In this document: positions 33,909 to 43,980 of the stretch, piece after piece | How the letters are laid out: each line of letters begins with the position of its first letter | Numbering within the stretch: the first letter of the stretch is position 1 | Assembly: GCA_963780045.1 (NCBI GenBank) | Contig: CAVZZZ010000001.1 | Span: 1,550,001-1,614,000, forward strand | DNA length: 64,000 bases | Reading direction: 5' to 3' | Origin: JANXQG01 sp963780045 | Lineage (GTDB): Bacteria > Planctomycetota > Planctomycetia > Pirellulales > Thermoguttaceae | Position numbers and translations under genes: made by a program | Notes under the pieces: model-generated | The model's database searches: none | What the model was told of the DNA's origin: nothing | Seen by the model: the letters and a program-made list of their open reading frames with translations, nothing else

Positions 33909-35911
33909 TTACTGGCAGCCGCGAGCGGATATCGAGCATCGTCGTCGGCGAGCAAGTAGAAGTAAACCGGTTGTCAGCAGGAGCAAGGTGCTCGGCTCCG
34001 GCACGGGCGACGGCGTAACCGCGGCAGACAGGTCCGATGACGGCGCTATGGGGGCGAACGACTCGGTGTTGCCGATGGTCAAACTCGTCCCGTCGGCGAC
34101 GGCTTCGTTGTTGGTCAGAATCAGCATGCCGCCGGCAACGGTTGTGCCTCCGAGGTATCCGTTGGTGCCACTAAGGACCAAGCGGCCGTTGCCGGAAAGG
34201 GTGAGCCCCGCCTGGACGCCCGCCGCCTGGCCGACGTTGCCGGCAAGGTCCAGGACGGCTGCGCCTGATTCGGCGACCACCAAATTGCCGGCCAGCACAA
34301 GGGCGCGGAAATCGTGCTGGTGCCGCCGAGGACCGCGATCGAGGCCCCGGCCGATGTGCCCAGGCAGAGCGATCCACCACTGACCGAGCCCGTCGATAGC
34401 GTGTAGCCCTTGCTGCCCGTATCGTCGAACACCAAGGCACCGGCCGACTGGTAGCCGTCCAGCGTCACCGTGATGGGTGCGGCGGGCGTGCCGGCGAACG
34501 TCAGCGTGCCGCTTGAGGGGACCGTCGCGGGCAACCAATTGCTGCCGCTGGCCCAGCTTGCCGTGCCGGCAGTAGTGTTCCAAGTGCCGCTGCTCACCGC
34601 GGTCGAGTTTCCGAAGAGGTTATAGTCGCTTCCGCCGGTTGCAGTTACCCTCAGCCCGGAAGTGTTCAGGTTGGAGACGTAATAAATATCCGCGCCGTAG
34701 CTGCCGGAAAGGCTGACGTTGGAAAAGGAGATGCCGTCGATGTTTCGTGGCGGATCGCCGCCGTTGGCCGGTTGGCTGTCGAGCCCGTAGATAATTGCGG
34801 CATTCTGCGAAGCGCCCGTCGCGGTTATTCCGCTGTAGGAGATATTGTCGAAAAAAGGTTCGAGGGCCGTGTTGTTCTCCTGGTTGACGGTGACGAGGGT
34901 CTCGCCGGGATTCGTGAGATTGTACATCTGGCTCGGGCTGCGCTGCGCCGAGCCGTACTTGTCGCCATTTTGGTACCAGCTATTGATAATGATCGGCGTG
35001 CCGACGTTAGTCATGGTGATGTTGGAAAAACTCAAATTGGAGACGATGCCGCCTTGTCCCGCGCCGGCCTTAAGACGGATGCCGTTGGTCGTGCCGTTGA
35101 GCGTGCAACCGGTGACGGTCATGCCATTGAGGTTCGCATTGGTTTGTCCGCCAATCGAGATGCCGTGCCCCTCGCCAATGACGCAGTTCTTGATTGTGAC
35201 ATCGGACGTGTAAGTACTGCCCGGCTTGGCGCAAATGTCGTCGTCGCCGTCGTTGATGTTGCAGCCTTGAATCAGGAAGTGACTGCCGGAATAGTCGAGG
35301 CCGTCGGTATTGCTGAGATACCCGCCGGTTTGCGCGACCGTGTAGTTGTCGTTGATGTCGACGTTGCTGACGGTCACATTCGTGTCCCCTTCCAAGACCA
35401 GGTGTTCGTGCGACGAGTTGGCGACGGTAACGCCGCTGACGAGAAGATTGCTCGCGCTGGTGATCAACACCAGGTTATTGGACGAGGTCGCTGTGGCATG
35501 ACCGTCGATGGTGCCGCTGCCCGAGATTTCCATGTCGTGTGTGCCGGCATTGGTGATGAGCGTGCTGCCCGGCGAGGCATTCTGGATCGTGGCCCCGGCC
35601 GCGAGTTGCAGGTCGATGCTATTGTAGAGCGTCAGCTCATTGCAGACATAAATTCCCGCCGGCACGATGACAGTGCCGCCGTGTGCCGAGGAGTTTCTGG
35701 CGGCGTTGATCTCGGCCATCACGTTCGCGGTATCGGTTGTGGTGTTGCCGGTTGCGGCGGCGACGGTGTACGTTCCGGCGGGTATTGTCGGCAAGACAGG
35801 GTCGGCAAGACAGCGCTGCCCGAGCGCCAGCGACAAGACAACAGCGCCGCACGGCAAAAGGTTCAAAAAAACCGATCGCCGCAATTCGGCACTGACCTTG
35901 GGAAACGTCAA
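33909..35911 (-). CDS. GH28 polygalacturonase-like protein with beta-strand repeat and PEP-CTERM tail (one frameshift)
   Basis: About 667 residues after joining frames near 34302. After a signal peptide (about residues 12-36) the parallel beta-helix carries the four GH28 motifs in order: SNTDGLDY, GDDDICAK, GEGHGISIGG and IRLKAG. These supply the catalytic aspartates, His and Arg/Lys of polygalacturonases. The second part has an autotransporter-associated beta-strand module (LVLSGTNGYLGGTTVAGGML). The C-terminus VPEPSTLLLLTTGLLLLARR is a PEP-CTERM sorting signal, with a short extra tail CSISARGCQ. It should hydrolyse pectin-like polymers at the cell surface. The start codon read here is TTG with a weak ribosome site, so the true N-terminus is uncertain. 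Confidence 0.78.
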
Positions 35912-35974
35912 GGTTGCGAAAAATCAATTCATCTGCGTTGGCAACCGCCTATAGTCCATTCTAACAGAACGGAC

Positions 35975-38900
35975 CTACTTCCGCCGGCGGAGATAGACGG
36001 CCGCGCCGGCAAGCGCCGCCAGCGCCAACATCAGCGTCCCCGGTTCGGGCACCGGCGTGGCCCCGCCACCTGCGGCCGGCACGAGCGTGCCAAAGGCCGA
36101 GGCGTTGCCGACGATCAAGCTCTCCCCGTCGGCAACCGCCTCGTTGTTGGTCAAGATCACGGTCCCGTCGGGCACGTAGAGGCCGCCGGAGAAGGTATTG
36201 TCCGTGCCGCTGAGAATCAGCGTGCCCGGTCCGACGTTCGCAACGGCGCCGCTGCCGCTGATGGTGGAACTGACGGCGCCGGTCTGGCCGTTGGAAATGT
36301 TGAATGCGTCCTGGTCGCCGGTGCCGGAGACGACGAGACTAGGCACGCTCACGTTGAGGCTGCCGCCGGAAAGGTTGCCGATCGTGCCGCGGTTGAGATT
36401 GACTTGCGAAATCACGTTCAGCGTGCCCGATGCGACCGCGGAGATGGGGCCTTCCTGGATCGTGGCGGAGTAGAGGAAAGCGCCGCCGTTGAGTGTGACC
36501 TCGGCATCCAGTGTGCCAGTGCCGCCGTTCACCCCGAATACGTAGCTGTTTGTCGCCAGAGTGATCGCCGTGACGTCGGCCGTGCCGCCCGTGAGAGTGA
36601 ACGACCCGGTATCGGCGATATTGTACACCTCGCCAGTCGATCCGCCGCTGGTGATCACCCCGATGGTCATGCTGCCCGCGGAAAGCGCGCCTGCTCCCAT
36701 TTGCAGGCTCGAATTGATGGTCATGCCGCGAGTAGTGCCTCTGGTGGTGGTGTCCACGCCGATGGTCACGGTTCCCAACTGGGCGTAGAGCGTGCCGAGC
36801 GTGGTATCGAGAGTGTCGGTCGCGATGTCGGTAAGATTGCCGGAGTCGTGGTCGCCGATGTTGAGGGTCGCCGTGCTCGCGCCGCCGGCCGCGCCTGTGA
36901 TCGTCAGCACGGGGTTCACGAGGCCGGGGGAGAATTCGATCGCGCCTTCGGCGCGGCGTGCGCTGGTTCCCACGTTGATCGTGTTGACGCTCAACGTCGA
37001 CGACGCGCCCAAATTGAGCGTGTTCGAAGGGATGGTGTTTTGCGTCGAGTTGGTGCCGACGTCCAAATTCGCGGCCGTGATCGCGTCGGTGCCGCTGGAA
37101 AGCGTCACCGTGACCGCGGTCGGTGTGTTGCCGCTGTCGCCGGTCCCAGCCGGGTTCACTTGCAGCGTGCCCGTCGGATTGTTGTACGTGAAGGCACCCA
37201 CGCTGGCCATGTTCACGGTGAGAAACGTGGCCGCGGTCGTGGCGGGCACAAAGGCGAGGTTCGCCGGCGAGCAGGTGAGCGACGATCCGGTCGTGCCAGA
37301 AATTGTCGTCAAAGTGTTATCGCCAAAGGTTATGTTGGCTGAGGTTTGGGCGTTGGCGTTGATGGCGAGGACGCTGGTGCCCGAAAAGTTGAGCGTGGTG
37401 ACGCTGGGCAACGGAGTGCCGGTGAGCAGCGCCAGCGTGCCGCCGCCGATCGAGGTCGGCCCGCTGTAAAGGTTGGTCCCGCCGAGCGTCAACATGCCCG
37501 CGCCGATCTTGCTCAGCGCGAGCTGGCCGCCGCTGCCCGTGTTGTCTTCCAGGATACCGGAGAAGACGCTCGTGGCGTCGTTGTTGCCGACGGTGAGCGT
37601 GTTCGTGCCGGCACCGTTGTTGACGACCAGGTTCTTCGTCGATGCGGCTGGCTGCGAGAGTCCGTTGACGGTCGTGTCGTTGCCGTTGAGGTCCAGGACG
37701 GCCGAGTTGGCGGCGCCGGTGAAATCGACGTTGCCCGCGCCGGGGCCATTGGGAATAGCGTCCGTCGTGCCCATTTGCAGCGTACCCTGGGCGATCATGG
37801 TATCGCCGCCATAGCTGTTCTGCGCGCCGAGGTTCAGCGTGCCCGGCCCGGCTTTCGTCAGCGAGTAGCCGCTGCCGTTGTCGCTAATTGCGCCGCCGAC
37901 AGTGAGAGTGTTGGCGGCGACAGTTACGGTGACGCTCGATCCGAGCGTGACCGCTCCCGTGCCGAGATTGAGGCTCTGCGATCCCAGGAAGGCGAAGCTC
38001 GTGTTGAAGTTCAGCGAGTTGCCCGCCAAGTTGACGCCCGCTACCGTGCTGTCGATGCTGCCGCCGCTGATGGCCAGCGAGCCAGACCCCAGGGCGCTGT
38101 TGTTGTTGATGACCAGCAGGCCGCCGTTGAGGTTGGTGCCGCCGCCGTAGCCATTGCTGCCGCTCAACGCGATCGTGCCCGGTCCGGGAAGGGTCAGGGA
38201 AAAGCCGTTGCCGCCATCGCTGATCGGACCGCCCACCGTCAGCGCGCCCGTGCCGGCGACGGTCACGGTCGGTGAGGTCCCCAATGTCACGGAGCCGGTT
38301 CCCAAGTCCAATGGGTTGCTACCGGCGAACGTGAAGTTGCTGTTCCAGGCTTGAGGTATGTTCCCAGCGAGCATCATGGCCGCGCCGCTGGTGTTGTTGA
38401 GCGAGCCGCCGGTGATGCTCAGAGTGCCGCTCCCCAGCGCGCCGGAGTTGCCCAGGTTCAACAGGCCGCCGCCCAGCGAAGTGCCGCCCGCGAAGCCGTT
38501 GTTGGTATTGATCGTCAGCGTGCCAGGGCCGGTCATGTTCAACGAAGTGGTGCCTACGATGGAGCCAGTACCGCTGAACGTGTAGGCGACGTTCGTATTG
38601 GCCACGGTAAGACTTCCCGGCGCTACGTTGCCGTTGATATTGACCGTCGTGGCAGTGCCGGGCGTATCGTTGAACGCGACGTTGTCGCCGCCGAAAAAGA
38701 AGTCGGCTGCGCTGCTGGAGAGGTTGTACCAACTCTTCGAGGCGCCGTTGTCCCAAGTATGGTTGCTGCCGCCGAGCCATTGCAAATTGGCGCTGAAGCC
38801 AGACACGGTCAGCGTCAAGGCCATCCCGCCCGAAGTGGCAAAAGTATACGCCTGACGGGCACTGGCGAAAGGCCCGCCCACGGCCAGATCGTGTATGCCG

Positions 38901-41410
38901 CCCGCCGCCAGGTTGTTGTACGTGAAGATCGTATAGGCGCCGTTGGCCAATTGGGCAGTCGGCTCAATGACGTCGGTGCCGGCCAGTGACAGCGCGCCGC
39001 CGCCCGTGACGACGACCGCGCTTCCTTGAGCCAGGGAAACGGTGCCGCCGTTGAGTGCAAGATTGCCGCTGATGGTCATCGAGCTGTTGCTGCCGCCAGT
39101 GATGCTAAGCAGGGCGCCGGTCACGTTCAGCGAGCCGTTGACGTCGGTCCCGCCCTGCGGCGTCGGCCCGGCCGCGAGCGTGCCGCTGGTGATGTTGTAT
39201 CCAACGGGGTTGTAATTCGACACGTCGAGAGTCGCGCCTGGCGAGATCGCGGTGAGGCCGCTACCGAGCGTACCAGGCGCGGCCAAGGCCAATGTGCCGG
39301 TGATGAGGTTTGTCGGGCCGGTGTAGTTGTTCGCCGCGGCGAGCGTCTGCACCGTGTTGCCCTGGGCATTCAATGTTATCCCGGCTTTGCCGGTGATCGT
39401 TCCGGAGTAGGTCGCCGGAAATTGGAGCGTGAGAAAGAGGACGCCGCCGTTGGATGTGCTCGTGACGGTGCCGCCGCTGCCCGTCAGGCCGCCCGCAGTG
39501 ACCGCTTGGCCGGCCAAGTCCACAACGCCGCCGGTGAGTTGCAACGGCGTAAAACCGCTTGGGGCGCCCAGGGCAGAGGGATTGCCCAGTTGCAGCGTGC
39601 CGCCGGAGACAGTAGTGCCACCGCCATAGCTGTTGGAACCTGAGAGCAGGACCAACCCCGGCCCGTTCATTGCCAGCACCGCGCCTCCACCGCCCAGCGC
39701 TGCGCTAGCAGTGCCGCTGACGAGCGTATAGCCCGATGCATTCAAGGAGGCTGCCGTGCCGCTATTGACGATGCTGCCGCCGGCCAGCGTGACCGCACTG
39801 ATATTGGGGCTGTTGCCGCGGAGGTCCAAAACGCCGCCGTTCACGCCCAGGGTTCCGTTCAACGCGCCCAGCGCATTGGCGTTGCCCAACTGAAGCGTGC
39901 CGCCGTTGACCGTCGTGCCGCCGAAGTAGGTGCTGGCGCTGCCGCCGAGGACGAGCAGTCCCGGCCCGGCCATGGTCAAACTATATCCGTTGAAGTCGTC
40001 GCCAATACTGCCGTTGATCGTGGTGGGCGAATACACCTGGAGCGTCGTGTTGCCGCTAAGCGTACCGGCGCCGTTGAGCAAGAGCGAGCCGGTATAGGAT
40101 CCCGCAAGCGCGCCGAAGGTGACGGTCGAACTCGCACCGTTGGTGCCCAGGTTGAACCCTGGCGTCGCCGTACTGTTGACGGCGTTGGAGCAGATCGTGC
40201 TGCCGCCGCTGAAGGTGACGGTGGCCGTCTGGTTGGCGGAGGGGCCCGTAATGGCGCCGAAGGCAAGCGTCCCGCCCTCGACCGTCAGCTTGCCGGAGTC
40301 GATGAATGAGCTGGTGGTTGCAAGCGCCATGCTGATCGTGGTCACATCGACCAGGCTGTTTGGATTGGGTCCCATAATGAAGGTGCCCGAACCACTGCCC
40401 TTGCCGCCGTTGTTGGCGGCGGCCCCGATGGTCAAGTTATTGATCATGGCGTTGACTTGGCCTCCGGAGAAATCCACCGTGCCGCCGGTAGCGTTTGCCG
40501 TGCTCTGGCTGTGGTCGCCAACGTCAAAGGTCGTCACGCGGCTGTTTCCGCCGCTGGCGCCGCGGATCGTTACGATCGGGGGCGTGGCGGCCGTCGAGGT
40601 GAAGAGCAAGGCGCCGTTCTGCTTGGCGTGGCCGACGTAAATCGTGTTCGAATTGATGGTGTTGGTGCCGGTACTCAAGAAGAGAGGGCTGATGTGGCCG
40701 GCGTTTGTGGCGGTATCGTTGTCGCCGATGTCGAGAGTCCCCGCGCTGGCGGTGGTGATGGAACTGCTGGTCGCCAACTGCAAGCTGCCGCCGTCGCTGC
40801 GAAATGTTCCGCCGCTGACGTCGGCGCCTACGTAAAAATTGGCGCCGTTAAACGTGAAACTGGCCAGCCCGCTCATGGATACGCCCTGCTCGAAGTTGGT
40901 GTCGTTGGTGCCGGTCGAGCCCGGTCCGACGATGAAGTTGGCGGCGGCGTTATTGACGACCAGCGCGCCGGCCCCCGCAATGCTCACCGAGCCGCCGGTG
41001 GCGGAGGACGTGATGCCGAAGGCGGTGCTGCCGAAAAGTACGCCGCCCGCGCCCGTGACCGACAATGTCGTTCCGGCATTGGGGATCGACAGGTTTTGGT
41101 CGTCGGTTGTTCCGAAATTCGCTCCCGAGCTGGCAAATGACAGTGAACTGATGTTGAAGCTCGAATCGACGGTGCTCGTGACAGTGCTGCCGGTGGTGCC
41201 GGTCGAGGTGTTGAAGAATATCGCGCCGCCGCCCACCGGACCCGCCGGACTCCAGTTGGCGTTGTCGGACCAGTTCAAATCGGTCCCGCTGGCCGCGGTC
41301 CACGTAAACGTGGCCGCGTTAGCGCACTCCGTGGGCCGGCTCCAGCCTAGAACCGCCGCACCCAAAACAAGAAACAGTTTCACGCCACCCGGTACGCTGC
41401 CTTTGCGCAT
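35975..41410 (-). CDS. Autotransporter-associated beta-strand repeat protein, PEP-CTERM, 1,811 aa
   Basis: ATG at 41410 is preceded on the reverse strand by AGGGGAG. A signal peptide (VKLFLVLGAAVLGW to SRPTECANA) precedes FTWTAASGTDLNWSDNANW, the common first strand unit of this class. The body repeats motifs such as GPGTLTINTNNGFAGGTSLG and GGLLNLGNSGALGSGTLSI, predicting a very long right-handed beta-helix. It ends VPEPGTLMLALAALAG plus LRRRK, a PEP-CTERM signal for processing by exosortase. No catalytic domain is visible. The likely role is structural or adhesive in the matrix. It lies 64 bases upstream of the GH28 gene on the same strand, so they may be co-transcribed. Unlike many neighbours, its long frame is intact. 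Confidence 0.88.
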   Translation of the reverse strand: MRKGSVPGGVKLFLVLGAAVLGWSRPTECANAATFTWTAASGTDLNWSDNANWSPAGPVGGGAIFFNTSTGTTGSTVTSTVDSSFNISSLSFASSGANFGTTDDQNLSIPNAGTTLSVTGAGGVLFGSTAFGITSSATGGSVSIAGAGALVVNNAAANFIVGPGSTGTNDTNFEQGVSMSGLASFTFNGANFYVGADVSGGTFRSDGGSLQLATSSSITTASAGTLDIGDNDTATNAGHISPLFLSTGTNTINSNTIYVGHAKQNGALLFTSTAATPPIVTIRGASGGNSRVTTFDVGDHSQSTANATGGTVDFSGGQVNAMINNLTIGAAANNGGKGSGSGTFIMGPNPNSLVDVTTISMALATTSSFIDSGKLTVEGGTLAFGAITGPSANQTATVTFSGGSTICSNAVNSTATPGFNLGTNGASSTVTFGALAGSYTGSLLLNGAGTLSGNTTLQVYSPTTINGSIGDDFNGYSLTMAGPGLLVLGGSASTYFGGTTVNGGTLQLGNANALGALNGTLGVNGGVLDLRGNSPNISAVTLAGGSIVNSGTAASLNASGYTLVSGTASAALGGGGAVLAMNGPGLVLLSGSNSYGGGTTVSGGTLQLGNPSALGAPSGFTPLQLTGGVVDLAGQAVTAGGLTGSGGTVTSTSNGGVLFLTLQFPATYSGTITGKAGITLNAQGNTVQTLAAANNYTGPTNLITGTLALAAPGTLGSGLTAISPGATLDVSNYNPVGYNITSGTLAAGPTPQGGTDVNGSLNVTGALLSITGGSNSSMTISGNLALNGGTVSLAQGSAVVVTGGGALSLAGTDVIEPTAQLANGAYTIFTYNNLAAGGIHDLAVGGPFASARQAYTFATSGGMALTLTVSGFSANLQWLGGSNHTWDNGASKSWYNLSSSAADFFFGGDNVAFNDTPGTATTVNINGNVAPGSLTVANTNVAYTFSGTGSIVGTTSLNMTGPGTLTINTNNGFAGGTSLGGGLLNLGNSGALGSGTLSITGGSLNNTSGAAMMLAGNIPQAWNSNFTFAGSNPLDLGTGSVTLGTSPTVTVAGTGALTVGGPISDGGNGFSLTLPGPGTIALSGSNGYGGGTNLNGGLLVINNNSALGSGSLAISGGSIDSTVAGVNLAGNSLNFNTSFAFLGSQSLNLGTGAVTLGSSVTVTVAANTLTVGGAISDNGSGYSLTKAGPGTLNLGAQNSYGGDTMIAQGTLQMGTTDAIPNGPGAGNVDFTGAANSAVLDLNGNDTTVNGLSQPAASTKNLVVNNGAGTNTLTVGNNDATSVFSGILEDNTGSGGQLALSKIGAGMLTLGGTNLYSGPTSIGGGTLALLTGTPLPSVTTLNFSGTSVLAINANAQTSANITFGDNTLTTISGTTGSSLTCSPANLAFVPATTAATFLTVNMASVGAFTYNNPTGTLQVNPAGTGDSGNTPTAVTVTLSSGTDAITAANLDVGTNSTQNTIPSNTLNLGASSTLSVNTINVGTSARRAEGAIEFSPGLVNPVLTITGAAGGASTATLNIGDHDSGNLTDIATDTLDTTLGTLYAQLGTVTIGVDTTTRGTTRGMTINSSLQMGAGALSAGSMTIGVITSGGSTGEVYNIADTGSFTLTGGTADVTAITLATNSYVFGVNGGTGTLDAEVTLNGGAFLYSATIQEGPISAVASGTLNVISQVNLNRGTIGNLSGGSLNVSVPSLVVSGTGDQDAFNISNGQTGAVSSTISGSGAVANVGPGTLILSGTDNTFSGGLYVPDGTVILTNNEAVADGESLIVGNASAFGTLVPAAGGGATPVPEPGTLMLALAALAGAAVYLRRRK

Positions 41411-42036
41411 GGCAATCTCCCCTTTAGTCGAACGGACTAGCAGTGCGATCGCGGTTGCCGAATCTGGCGAAGCCTCGGAAGAATCGGTCGGCAGCCCGCG
41501 CACGCCCGGCACGGAGCAATGCTCTTGGACGCCCCCTGCCTGACGGCAACCAACTGCCCGGAACCGCCGGCCATATCACGCCCGAAAGTAACCCTCCCAA
41601 AAGCTCGGTCTTTTCGCGCGGTTACAAGGTGCTGCGAGAAAGTCGCACGAGCTTCAAAAATGAATGAGAACCCAGTAACAGGAAAAAAAGAAAAATCCCG
41701 CCACGAACAATATATTACGAACGCCATCCCTGCTCGTCAAGCGTTTTATGTCCTGTCGCCGCGAAAGGCCTTTAGAACTCCCAGCCATTCTGGTGTGAAC
41801 TTGGCTGTCCGGGAGAATTCTTTAATGGCGGCTAGTATCAGCACGGCGTCACCGACCGCTGTCCAGACCGGGAATTCCGCTGGCAGCGGAGGTCTGGCGA
41901 GGACTGCAATCGCCTCCGACACTTGCCGGCGGCCGAATCAAAACGTTATAATCGGTAGTGGCAGCATTTCATCGGAAACCGCGAATTGGACCGGCATTAC
42001 TGGTTTTTCGCTGGCCCTTCGATAGTATTGAGTTCA
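41411..42036. other. Divergent intergenic region, promoter candidate only
   Basis: This separates the beta-strand repeat gene (reverse) from the cytochrome-domain gene (forward). TATAAT at about 41948-41953, with TTGCCG 19 bases upstream, could drive the forward gene. Open frames here (for example 41519-42025 forward) have no family resemblance and poor ribosome sites, so I do not call them. Confidence 0.35.
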
Positions 42037-43970
42037 ATGCGTTTGTATTCTTCAAAATTCATGGCGGTTGCGTTTTGGCTTGGCGGCTGTGCGGCGCTCT
42101 ATGCTTTCATTACGCCGCAGGAAGCCTCGCAGCTTCCGCCACCCGCCAACCACCGCATCAATTTTGCCAAGGAAATCAGGCCGATTTTCGAAGGCAGTTG
42201 CATCGAGTGCCACGGCCGGGGCAAATCCGAGGGCGGGTTCAGAATCGATTCGCGCGAAACGCTGCTGAAGGGAGGAGATTCAGGAGCGCCGGTCGTCGCC
42301 GGCAAGAGCGCCGATAGTCTGCTGGTCCAACTGGTTCAGAGTTCCGATCCCGATTCGCGGATGCCGAAAAAGGGCTCGCATCTTACGCCCCAGCAAATCG
42401 GCTTGCTCCGGGCATGGATCGATCAAGGCGCAACGTGGAGCGCGGGTGTCGCCTTCGGCCGCTTGGAGCCGAAAAACCTCAAGCCTCGCCGCCCGGACGT
42501 TCCGCCCGGCGCGAAGGACGCCAACCCCATCGACCGCTTCCTGCAGCCTTATTTTGCGGCGCATCAAATCAAGCCGGGCCCGCCGGTGGATGACCGCAGA
42601 TTTGCGCGGCGAGTTTATCTGGACGTGATCGGCCTGTTGCCCTCCGAAAAGGAGATGAACACATTCGTCGCCGACAAGCGCGGCGACAAGCGGCGCGCCT
42701 GGTCAAGTCCCTGCTGGGCGACAATTACAACTATGCGCTGCATTGGATGACCTTCTGGAACGACGCGCTGCGGAACGATTATCGCGGCACCGGCTACATC
42801 GACGGCGGGCGCAAGCAGATTACCCGTTGGCTGTTTTCCGCGCTGTCAAAGGACATGCCCTACGACCGCTTCGTCGCGCAGTTGGTCGATCCCAAGCCGG
42901 AATCCGAGGGCTTCAGCAAGGGCATCGTGTGGCGCGGCGCGATCAACGCCAGCCAGACGCCGCAGATGCAAACCGCGCAGAACATTTCGCAGGTGTTCAT
43001 GGGCGTGAACCTGAAATGCGCTTCCTGCCACAACAGTTTCATCAACGACCTCACGCTCGCGGACGCCTACGGACTCGCCGGGATCTATTCGGCGGGTCCG
43101 CTGGAAATGGTGCGTTGCGACAAGCCGACGGGCAAAACGGCGCCGTTGAAATTCCTCTATCCCGAACTGGGCGAAATCGATCCCGCGGCCGACAAGGCGG
43201 CCCGTCTCAAGCGCCTCGCCGAGATCATCACCTGTCCGAAGGATGGCCGCTTGACGCGCACGATCGCCAATCGCTATTGGCAAAAGTTCATGGGACGCGG
43301 CCTGGTGGAACCCGTGGACGACATGGAAAAGACCGCCTGGAACGCCGATCTGCTGGACTGGCTGGCGAGCGATCTGGCGGACCATCACTACGATTTGAAG
43401 CATCTCGTCGAAGTCGTTGTGACGTCGCGGGCTTATCAAATGCCCGCAGTGAGCTTTGACGAGAAGGGCAGCCAGGAGTACGTTTTCGCCGGGCCGCTCG
43501 TGCGGCGGATGTCGGCCGAACAGTTCCGCGACGCGCTGGGGCAATTGACGGACGTCTGGTACGCCCGCGCGGCGGCGCCGGTCGATATCAAGCCCGCTCA
43601 CGGCAAGATCCGCGCGGTCCTGGCAAATGCCGACGCCTTGCAGGTCGCTTTGGGACGGCCCAATCGCGAGCAGACCGTGACCGGGCGGACCTCGGCGGCA
43701 ACCACGCTGGAGGCGCTGGAATTGACCAACGGGCGTGAATTGACCGATATCCTTCACCGCGGGGCACAAAACGCGCTGAAGGAAAAGGAAAAGACTGTTT
43801 CCGCCGACGACTTGATATCGACCTTTTACGTCCGGGCGTTGGGGCGAAATCCAACCGTGGAGGAGCTTGCGATGGCCAAGGAGGTTGTCGGCCGGCCCCC
43901 GCGGCCGGCTGGCGTGGAAGACCTGCTTTGGGCGCTTGTCATGCTGCCGGAATTCCAGCTTGTATACTGA
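42037..43970 (+). CDS. PSCyt1 / DUF1549 / DUF1553 planctomycete cytochrome-domain protein (one frameshift)
   Basis: From ATG 42037 a membrane anchor (FMAVAFWLGGCAALYAFI) leads to a PSCyt1 haem site CIECHGRGKSEGGF and the Met-ligand region RMPKKGSHLT. DUF1549 follows (PIDRFLQPYFAAHQIKPG, RRVYLDVIGLLPS), containing a second CxxCH, LKCASCHNSF. DUF1553 comes last (LTRTIANRYWQKFMGRGLVE). One G is missing from a GGG near 42693; the repaired length is 644 residues. An alternative start is 42061. These proteins occur almost only in planctomycetes and relatives, paired with DUF1501 proteins. Roles in periplasmic redox chemistry linked to polysaccharide use have been proposed, but the reaction is unknown. 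Confidence 0.9.
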
Positions 43971-43980
43971 GGACCATCCC

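Noticed and set aside
34772..37342. 856-codon open frame on the forward strand
   Set aside because: It is antisense to the GH28 and beta-strand-repeat genes. GC-rich codon bias leaves the complementary frame open, and its Arg/Ala/Gly-rich product matches nothing.
41519..42025. 168-codon forward frame
   Set aside because: No family resemblance, mixed composition and poor start. It lies in the divergent promoter region.
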